Shown: positions 1-5,390 of the stretch, in pieces
Layout of the letters: the number at the start of each line of letters is the position of its first letter
Numbering within the stretch: the stretch's first letter is position 1
Source of the DNA: Tepidisphaeraceae bacterium
Lineage (GTDB): Bacteria > Planctomycetota > Phycisphaerae > Tepidisphaerales > Tepidisphaeraceae
DNA length: 8,004 nucleotides
Assembly: GCA_025450555.1 (NCBI GenBank)
Contig: JANWHF010000158.1
Span: 1-8,004, forward strand
Direction: 5' to 3'
Position numbers and translations under genes: made by a program
The notes under the pieces: model-generated
Seen by the model: the letters and a program-made list of their open reading frames with translations, nothing else
The model's database searches: none
What the model was told of the DNA's origin: nothing

Positions 1-285
1 CACGCTGATCATGCACAGGCCCTTGTTGTTCTCGATGAAACCCATCCCGCCCATGTTGCAGGCCAGGCAATAGACGGTGTCCATGCCTTTGACCGCTTCG
101 AAGGCGCGATCACGAAGGTTCAGATCCGCAACGATGTTCTCGGCTCCAGGATGGACCTGATACCACTCGTTCGTCGGCTTGATATCGATGCAGCGGACTT
201 TGGAATAGCCCTCGGCCAGAAGCTTTGCGACCAAGTGCCCGCCAATAAATCCACCACCGCCGCAAACGACTGCTGTCTTGCTCAT
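1..285 (-). CDS. NAD-dependent epimerase/dehydratase (extended SDR), GDP-mannose 3,5-epimerase-like; 3' end outside window
   Basis: Partial gene; only the first 95 residues are inside the window and the frame is still open at base 1. The protein starts MSKTAVV and has the Rossmann dinucleotide-binding glycines G9, G12 and G15 in GGGGFIGG, then an acidic residue, D34, at the end of the second beta strand where SDR enzymes bind the adenosine ribose. Residues 74-85 read LACNMGGMGFIE, very close to the LAADMGGMGFI segment of plant GDP-mannose 3,5-epimerase; this is the basis for the subfamily call. The catalytic Tyr-x-x-x-Lys lies beyond the edge and cannot be checked. The ATG at 285 is preceded by AGG five bases upstream. 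It lies 225 bp downstream of the GDP-L-fucose synthase gene on the same strand, so it probably acts on a GDP- or UDP-sugar for cell-surface glycan synthesis. The SDR family is certain; the exact substrate is inferred. Confidence 0.85.
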   Translation of the reverse strand, partial: MSKTAVVCGGGGFIGGHLVAKLLAEGYSKVRCIDIKPTNEWYQVHPGAENIVADLNLRDRAFEAVKGMDTVYCLACNMGGMGFIENNKGLCMISV

Positions 286-369
286 TTTTTCCTGCCGCTC
301 CATGTACGAAATGGCCCATTTCCACCTGACTGCACGACATGTCCTGCAAGTGGAAACGCTGCCAGCGTC

Positions 370-397
370 ATTATGAGCTACGGTTGGGTCGAATCAA
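370..397 (-). promoter_or_regulatory. Possible sigma70-type promoter for the epimerase gene
   Basis: On the minus strand TTGATT (392-397) is separated by 16 bases from CATAAT (370-375). These match the consensus -35 and -10 boxes at four of six and five of six positions. Transcription would start near 363 and give a leader of about 78 bases before the ATG at 285. The site fits an independent promoter in the 225-bp gap after fcl. This is a consensus match by eye only. Confidence 0.3.
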
Positions 398-510
398 GGT
401 TTGCAGTCTTACCGGGACCCGGCTGCCCGACCTTATTGGCGGCTTAAACGGTCTGAACGGATTGGCCGCGCGCACCCGCACGAGTGTGGGAGCGTTACGT
501 CCGATAATCT

Positions 511-1464
511 TCAGGTCCGCGGTGCTTTTCCGCGATTGGCTTCGAACCATTCGATCGTCTTTTTCAGCCCCACTTCGAACGGGGTCTCGGCGACGAATCC
601 GAGCTTTTCCTTGGCGGCCGTGACATCCAGGCATCGGCGGGGCTGTCCATCGGGTTGTGACGTGTCCCAAGTGATCTTTCCTTCAAATCGGCACAAGCGG
701 GCGATGAGATGGGTCAGATCGCGAATAGTGATCTCGCGCCCGCTGCCGAGGTTGATGGGATCGGGCGAATCATATTTCTCCATCGCAAGCACCAATCCCT
801 TGGCACAATCTTCCACATAAAGGAATTCGCGACTGGCTGAACCGGTTCCCCAGGCGATAATTTCGCGGTCGCCGCGCTCGCGGGCTTCGACGCATTTGCG
901 AATCAGGGCGGGGATTACATGGGACGATTGGAGATCGAAGTTATCGCGCGGGCCATACAAGTTGACCGGCAGCAGATAGACGGCATCCAGGCCATATTGC
1001 TGGCGGTAGGCCTGGCACATGACCAGCAGCGCCTTCTTGGCCACGCCATAGGGCGCATTGGTCACTTCCGGATATCCATTCCAGAGGGTCGATTCCTGGA
1101 ACGGCACAGGCGTGAGGTTCGGATAGGCGCAGATCGTTCCGACCTGCACGAATTTCTTCACGCCATTTTTGCGGGCTCCCTCGATGAGATGAATGCCCAT
1201 TGCCGCGTTGGCAAAAAAGAATCTGCCCGGATTGTGGCGATTGGCTCCAATGCCGCCGACTTCCGCTGCCAGGTGCAGCACCACGTCAGGGCGCTTCTCG
1301 GCATAAAGGCGCTCCACATCCTGCTGCTGCGTCAAGTCATATTCCTTGCGCCGCGGGACGGTGATCTCGTTGTAGCCGCGCGCCTGGAGCATCTCCACGA
1401 CAAAGCTGCCCAGGAACCCGGCGCCGCCGGTGACGAGGATTCGATCAGAAGGGGAGGGTTTCAT
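511..1464 (-). CDS. fcl: GDP-L-fucose synthase (GDP-4-keto-6-deoxymannose 3,5-epimerase/4-reductase)
   Basis: A 317-residue cytoplasmic extended SDR enzyme, the usual length for GDP-L-fucose synthase (also called WcaG). It epimerises GDP-4-keto-6-deoxy-D-mannose at C3 and C5 and then reduces C4 with NADPH to give GDP-L-fucose, the step after Gmd. Visible motifs are the nucleotide-binding GGAGFLG at 13-19, the catalytic pair Y139 and K143 (YGVAK), C112 and H182 (SSHVIPAL), matching E. coli Cys109 and His179, and the family signatures NLYGPRDNF (168-176) and REFLYVEDC. T110 stands where E. coli has catalytic Ser107. The frame is open upstream to 1659, but that extension reads through an inverted repeat and is not SDR-like. 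The start at 1464 places MKPSPSDRILVTGG at the normal N terminus and has AGGG eight bases upstream. gmd lies upstream on the same strand, 160 bp away. Confidence 0.95.
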   Translation of the reverse strand: MKPSPSDRILVTGGAGFLGSFVVEMLQARGYNEITVPRRKEYDLTQQQDVERLYAEKRPDVVLHLAAEVGGIGANRHNPGRFFFANAAMGIHLIEGARKNGVKKFVQVGTICAYPNLTPVPFQESTLWNGYPEVTNAPYGVAKKALLVMCQAYRQQYGLDAVYLLPVNLYGPRDNFDLQSSHVIPALIRKCVEARERGDREIIAWGTGSASREFLYVEDCAKGLVLAMEKYDSPDPINLGSGREITIRDLTHLIARLCRFEGKITWDTSQPDGQPRRCLDVTAAKEKLGFVAETPFEVGLKKTIEWFEANRGKAPRT

Positions 1465-1472
1465 CGATACAG

Positions 1473-1476
1473 CCCT
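1473..1476 (-). promoter_or_regulatory. Ribosome binding site deciding the fcl start
   Basis: AGGG on the minus strand, eight bases before the ATG at 1464. It supports this internal start over the longer open frame beginning at 1659, whose extra 65 residues come from non-coding spacer and repeat. Confidence 0.5.
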
Positions 1477-1491
1477 ATTGATGGCGCAATG

Positions 1492-1497
1492 ATTGTA
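1492..1497 (-). promoter_or_regulatory. Possible -10 element for fcl
   Basis: TACAAT on the minus strand matches the -10 consensus at five of six positions. It lies 27 bases upstream of the fcl start and on the fcl side of the large inverted repeat. No good -35 box is found at 16-18 bp. It matters only if the hairpin uncouples fcl from gmd transcription. Confidence 0.2.
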
Positions 1498-1523
1498 AAT
1501 GTAGAAAACGCATGGATGCGACA

Positions 1524-1625
1524 AAAAGAGCCGCGCACGAAGTAAGCGGATTTGGGCGAGCCGGCGCGGATTATGCGAAAAGCGCAGCGCGCGACTAATC
1601 CGCTTACTTCGTGCGCGGCTCTTTT
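1524..1625. repeat. Perfect 29-bp inverted repeat (large hairpin) between gmd and fcl
   Basis: The arms at 1524-1552 and 1597-1625 are exact reverse complements over 29 bases, around a 44-base G+C-rich loop (1553-1596). The loop has its own small stems: tgcg/cgca at 1574-1577 and 1583-1586, enclosed by gcgcg/cgcgc at 1564-1568 and 1588-1592. The outer ends are A-tract and T-tract (AAAAGAGCC... GGCTCTTTT). Read on the gmd strand, the stem ends in a run of five T, as in an intrinsic terminator, but the stem is longer and the loop larger than usual. The arm next to gmd begins with the last A of its TGA stop codon. It could be a REP/MITE-like interspersed palindrome that also acts as a terminator or mRNA stabiliser. 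The structure is certain; the role is inferred. Confidence 0.9.
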
Positions 1626-2659
1626 CAGGTTGCTTTCGATCTTTTCTCCTGCTCGGCAATTAATTTTTCCCGCCGAGCGATGTCCCCGTCGCTGTCGATC
1701 ATCATCTTGACCAGCCCCTTGAAAGTCACCCGGGGCTTCCATCCCATCGCATTGCGCGCCTTGCTGGAATCTCCCAGCAACAAATCCACTTCCGCAGGGC
1801 GGAAATAGCGCGGATCGACGTCGACATATTTCTTCCAATCCAGATTCAGCAACGCAAAGCATTCATCGAGAAACTCGCGCACTGAATGCGTTTCGCCAGT
1901 CGAGATCACAAAATCGTCCGCCTGCGGCTGCTGAAGCATCATCCACATCGCCTCGACGTAGTCGCCGGCAAAGCCCCAGTCGCGCTTGGCATCCAGATTT
2001 CCCAGGAACAGCTTGCCCTGCAGGCCTTCTTTGATGCGCGTGGCGGCGCGGGTGATCTTGCGGGTCACGAATGTTTCGCCGCGCCTTGGGGATTCGTGAT
2101 TAAAGAGAATGCCATTGCAGGCATACATCCCGTAGCTTTCGCGATAATTCACCGTCTGCCAATAGCTGAACACTTTCGCACACGCATAAGGGCTGCGCGG
2201 ATGGAAAGGCGTCGTTTCCTTTTGCGGCGTCTCGACCACCTTGCCATACATTTCGCTGCTGGATGCCTGGTAAAAGCGCGTGGGAAGGCGCGTATCGCGA
2301 ATCGCTTCCAGGAGGTTGATCGTTCCGAGGGCGTCGGTCTGGACGGTGTAGACGGGCTGGTCGAAGCTCACCCGTACGTGGCTCTGCGCGCCCAGGTTGT
2401 AAACTTCATCCGGCTGAACGCGGGTGAGAATCTCGCGAAGTCCGGTGCCATCGACCAGGTCCCCGTAATGGAGAAACAGTTGCGCCTTGGGATTGTGCGG
2501 ATCGACATAAAGATGTTCGATGCGATGGGTGTTGAAGGAACTGCTTCGGCGAACGATGCCGTGCACTTCGTAATCTTTGGCCAGCAGAAACTCGGCCAGA
2601 TAGGACCCGTCTTGTCCGGTAATCCCGGTGATCAATGCTCGTTTACGGCTGCTTGCCAT
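1625..2659 (-). CDS. gmd: GDP-mannose 4,6-dehydratase
   Basis: A 344-residue cytoplasmic extended SDR enzyme, full length for the family. It converts GDP-D-mannose to GDP-4-keto-6-deoxy-D-mannose using a tightly bound NADP cofactor, the first step to GDP-L-fucose, GDP-D-rhamnose and related sugars. The N terminus carries the Gmd-type nucleotide-binding segment TGITGQDGSYLAE (11-23). The NADP-specific RR follows at 37-38 (GIVRRSSSFN). The catalytic set is S134, E136, Y158 and K162 in ASSSEMYG and SPYACAK; E. coli has Thr at the first position. NGILFNHESPRRGETFVTRK (182-201) is the diagnostic substrate-binding stretch. The ATG at 2659 has AGGA six bases upstream. fcl follows on the same strand, so the two enzymes make a complete GDP-mannose to GDP-L-fucose route. 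An inverted repeat begins at the stop codon. The assignment is firm. Confidence 0.97.
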   Translation of the reverse strand: MASSRKRALITGITGQDGSYLAEFLLAKDYEVHGIVRRSSSFNTHRIEHLYVDPHNPKAQLFLHYGDLVDGTGLREILTRVQPDEVYNLGAQSHVRVSFDQPVYTVQTDALGTINLLEAIRDTRLPTRFYQASSSEMYGKVVETPQKETTPFHPRSPYACAKVFSYWQTVNYRESYGMYACNGILFNHESPRRGETFVTRKITRAATRIKEGLQGKLFLGNLDAKRDWGFAGDYVEAMWMMLQQPQADDFVISTGETHSVREFLDECFALLNLDWKKYVDVDPRYFRPAEVDLLLGDSSKARNAMGWKPRVTFKGLVKMMIDSDGDIARREKLIAEQEKRSKAT

Positions 2660-2985
2660 AGCCCATCCTGTTTCAAAGACCGCACACCGGGCGGCCGAGT
2701 TACTTAAAATCGAGGCGAAAGTCTATCCGCCTGTCCCAGCAGCGACAATCCAGCGATGTAGCACAGCCGCCCTCGGCTGTGTTCGACCGGAGGTCAAAGG
2801 CTTTTGTAACGAAACATAGCCGAGGGCGGCTGTGCTACATAAAATGCCAGGACAACTCGCCGCGGTGGACGGCTTTCTCCAAACCTTCCATATCGCATCT
2901 TTGCCGTTGGTCAATTGTCGAGCGGAGTTTAGACTAAGCTACATTGTCGCCGCTTTGGAATATCGGCTAAAAACTCGGACCAGCC
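2660..2985. other. 326-bp divergent intergenic region between gmd and the AsmA-like gene
   Basis: No coding sequence is supported here. The region must supply the start signals for gmd (leftward) and the AsmA-like gene (rightward). No strong sigma70 promoter was found by eye. The best rightward candidate, TTGGTC (2907-2912) with TAGACT 17 bases later (2930-2935), is weak. The main feature is the nested palindrome at 2756-2840. Short open frames across it translate the repeat and show no protein character. Confidence 0.7.
2756..2840. repeat. Nested REP-like palindrome upstream of gmd
   Basis: Arms of 26 bases at 2756-2781 and 2815-2840 are reverse complements with one mismatch (2779 against 2817, a G-T position) around a 33-base spacer. 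Each arm is itself a hairpin. In the left arm CACAGCCG and CGGCTGTG pair around CCCT (2762-2781); the right arm has the same layout with one change. Pairing can extend inward with a one-base bulge (ttcg at 2782-2785 with cgaa at 2810-2813). This two-level symmetry is typical of REP/BIME-like interspersed elements. It lies 96 bp before the gmd start and 145 bp before the AsmA-like start. A regulatory role or copies elsewhere in the genome cannot be judged from this window. Confidence 0.85.
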
Positions 2986-5007
2986 ATGACGCAAAATGAT
3001 CCCCCCGTTAATCCGCAAGGCCTGCCAAGCCAACCCGATGCATCTGCTCCAAAGGCCAAGCCCGCGCCTCCGCCTCGTAAACGAAGCTGGCTGCGGCGGG
3101 TGCTTTATGTGATTGTTGCCCTGATCGTGCTGCTCGTCATCGTCGTGCTGCTCATTCCCACGATCGCGAGCACCGCCTGGATCCGATCGATCGTCGTCAA
3201 TAAAGTTAATGCCAATCTCAATGGCCACGTTGAGATTGCAAGCTGGTCGCTGGGCTGGTTTTCTCCACTGGAAGTTTCAGGCGTCAAGGTATTTGACGAT
3301 CAGAACCGCCAGGTTCTCCAGATTCCTCATGTTGTGAGCCATCTGAGCTTCATCAGCGCCATCTTCGGCAAATACGACATCGGCGAAACGACCATCGACG
3401 GGCTGGATTTCAATGCCATCCGCTATGCCGACGGCACGCTGAATCTCGCAAAGCTGGCCAAATCGCAGCCGACCAATGCGAGTTCTGCCTCGTCCGCGCC
3501 GGCACCGGAGCCGGCGCCAAACAGCAATGAGAAAAGCACTTCGGCTCCCCCAAAAGCGGAGGACCAAAAGAAATCTTCTCTGCAAATCAGTGGCGAGCTG
3601 AAAGTTACCAATGCGCGGGGGACGATCGAAATGGACACGATCAATCCCGACACCCATCAGGAACAGCATCAGATGGGGAATTTCTCCAACAAGCTGCTGG
3701 ACGTCGTCCTGCGGCCCGCGCCGTCGATGGCCGATGGAGTGGCCAAGGTGCAGATTGATCAGCTCTCGGCAGGGCTGCCGGGCGTACAGCTTGTGATCAA
3801 TGGAAACGTCGATGATTCGGCCGGCTCTACCCGGCTCGACAAGATGACGGCCGATCTGACTTACGATGCCTCCAAGCTCTGGCAATTCATCTATCCGTCG
3901 CTCTCGAAGGCCGATCAGGAGCGATATAAGGATGCGAAAGTCACCGGCAGCTATACCAAGCGGTTTAACATCGGCGGCAGCTTTAAGCCGGGTAACGCGG
4001 CGGCAATCGCAGGTATCGTTGCCAGCGGCGATTTGGCCATCGACTTGTTTGATTCCAGCGGCGTGACGATTCAAAAGCTCGATATCCCGATTCTTCTGAA
4101 GGATGCGGTTTTGTCGCTCGTGCTCGCGGATAAGCCGGCCGGGCAAAATTATGCGCCGCCAGCGGCCTGCAATGGCGGAACGATTGATCTGGGTGGAATC
4201 TCGGTCGATCTGAAAGAGACGGGGCAGAAGGATGGGCACATGAGATTGAATGTGCCGGCGGGCAAGCGATTGATGACCAATGTAAGCCTCAACCCGGCCT
4301 TCGCTCATCTGTTGGGCGACTACATCAACAATACGTTGTTTGCCAATGCCGAGAACGCGGCCGGCATGGTCGATTTGACGATCAACAGTTGCACCGGCTT
4401 TCCACTCGATAGCTCAATGTTGGAGCAATCGCCGGCCAACACTGGCGCGATCGATCTGACGATTCAGATTCATCGCGTTCAGCTTGGGAACAAGATGCTG
4501 AATGACATCAGCCAGCAGGTCGCGACGAACCAGATCTTCGGCGGTCAGACACTGGCGGTTCAAAGCCTGCAGGGTGAAATTCCAGGCATCCACGTGCATG
4601 TCGAGCATGGCATAACCAACGAAGACATGACCATGACCTTCGGCCAGGGCGGGCGGCCGTTGAGTCTTAATGGATCCGTCGTGATGGCCACCAAGCAGAT
4701 GAACATGACGCTTGATCTGCCGTGGCAATTGTTTGGGTTTGGTAAGAATACAAAACAGATGGGGTTCCTGGCCGGCAATGGCATTCAGATTCCGCTGAAC
4801 GGCACCGTCAGCCAGCCGCAGTTTGACGCCAGCAAAGCGGTGCAAGCCAATCTGCAAAAGGCCCCGGCAGATGTTTTGAAAGGCCTGCTTGGCGGGAAAG
4901 ACAACCAGCAGGAGGGCGCGACGTCGCAGCCTTCGAATCCGAAGGAAAAGGAAAACCCGCTCAATCAGTTGCAGGATCTATTCAACCAGAATCGCAAGAA
5001 GAAATAG
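2986..5007 (+). CDS. AsmA-like single-pass envelope protein of unknown function
   Basis: A 673-residue protein. It has a Pro/Ala-rich cytoplasmic start (1-30), a basic RKRSWLRR, and one hydrophobic anchor at about 39-59; the rest should lie in the periplasm. Residues about 65-155 resemble the start of AsmA/DUF748-type proteins: amphipathic strands with GHVEIASWSLGWFSPLEVSGVKV layout and ADGTLNLAKL (148-157), as in lipid-transfer or envelope-assembly proteins of the AsmA/TamB group. A Ser/Ala/Pro/Glu-rich linker spans about 160-197. A long beta-rich region follows, ending with IPLNGTVSQPQFD (602-614), a closing motif common in such proteins. The tail (615-673) is rich in Gln, Asn and Lys. Two cysteines, C395 and C469, could form a disulfide. 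The start is ATG with only a weak GGA upstream. It is divergent from gmd and convergent with the kinase, so it appears monocistronic. The fold class is likely; the function is not known. Confidence 0.8.
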   Translation: MTQNDPPVNPQGLPSQPDASAPKAKPAPPPRKRSWLRRVLYVIVALIVLLVIVVLLIPTIASTAWIRSIVVNKVNANLNGHVEIASWSLGWFSPLEVSGVKVFDDQNRQVLQIPHVVSHLSFISAIFGKYDIGETTIDGLDFNAIRYADGTLNLAKLAKSQPTNASSASSAPAPEPAPNSNEKSTSAPPKAEDQKKSSLQISGELKVTNARGTIEMDTINPDTHQEQHQMGNFSNKLLDVVLRPAPSMADGVAKVQIDQLSAGLPGVQLVINGNVDDSAGSTRLDKMTADLTYDASKLWQFIYPSLSKADQERYKDAKVTGSYTKRFNIGGSFKPGNAAAIAGIVASGDLAIDLFDSSGVTIQKLDIPILLKDAVLSLVLADKPAGQNYAPPAACNGGTIDLGGISVDLKETGQKDGHMRLNVPAGKRLMTNVSLNPAFAHLLGDYINNTLFANAENAAGMVDLTINSCTGFPLDSSMLEQSPANTGAIDLTIQIHRVQLGNKMLNDISQQVATNQIFGGQTLAVQSLQGEIPGIHVHVEHGITNEDMTMTFGQGGRPLSLNGSVVMATKQMNMTLDLPWQLFGFGKNTKQMGFLAGNGIQIPLNGTVSQPQFDASKAVQANLQKAPADVLKGLLGGKDNQQEGATSQPSNPKEKENPLNQLQDLFNQNRKKK

Positions 5008-5390
5008 AGCGATGTTAAGAAGCCCTGCCCTGGGCCGTTCAAGATCCAGAGCGGCGCTGCGCTCTGCCCTCGGAGTTCTTACGCTCAATTACCCAAGGGG
5101 GCGCAATGGACTCCGCCTGAAACTGCTATTCCTTTTTTGCGTCCATGACCGCGGGAAAAGCTGGCCCACCAGCGGGTCGGGAGGTCATCCATCGCATCGG
5201 CGCGATGAGCAGCAGGAGAAGTACCGGGCAAGGCGATAGATACTCCAGCCGGCACCTTCAACGCGGCAACGGGCAGCCACAGCCGCGCCATCGGGAAGGT
5301 GAGCGGGAGCACAATCACGTCAAGTCCGTCAACAAGAACCACAGCGGCTCCGGAAGCGCAACGCTGCAGGGATGAGGATGAGCGAGCGCC
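5008..5390. other. 383-bp convergent intergenic gap; possible decayed coding fragment
   Basis: This lies between the stops of the AsmA-like gene and the sensor kinase. A 7-bp hairpin (5047-5053 with 5060-5066, loop gcgctg) sits 40 bp after the first gene but has no T-run, so it is not a standard terminator. A run of six T occurs at 5133-5138 without a good stem before it. Short open frames exist on both strands with no recognised family. On the plus strand the frame from 5209 reads DTPAGTFNAATGSHSRAIG, and a neighbouring frame continues with VKSVNKNHSGSGSATLQG, stopping near 5375. Together they look like a Ser/Thr/Asn-rich repetitive secreted protein broken by a frameshift, but the evidence is thin. 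Confidence 0.5.

Noticed and set aside
308..368. Small hairpins in the fcl-epimerase gap (gaaatg/catttc at 308-322; acgct/agcgt at 356-368)
   Set aside because: Stems of 5-6 bp without a T-run; such structures are expected by chance.
1465..1659. 65-residue N-terminal extension of Fcl from an upstream ATG at 1659
   Set aside because: It overlaps the end of gmd and reads through the inverted repeat. It is Arg-rich without SDR similarity, and the internal ATG at 1464 has AGGG upstream and gives the normal family N terminus.
1886..2707. 273-residue plus-strand open frame opposite gmd
   Set aside because: Antisense shadow of a firmly assigned gene in G+C-rich DNA; no recognisable domain.
2723..2914. 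63-residue frame across the palindrome upstream of gmd (and one on the other strand at 2628-2819)
   Set aside because: Most of the frame is the translation of the two repeat arms; no domain and no ribosome binding site.
3277..4308. 343-residue minus-strand open frame opposite the AsmA-like gene
   Set aside because: His/Arg/Ile-rich composition typical of an antisense shadow; the plus strand has an anchor, linker and family-like motifs.
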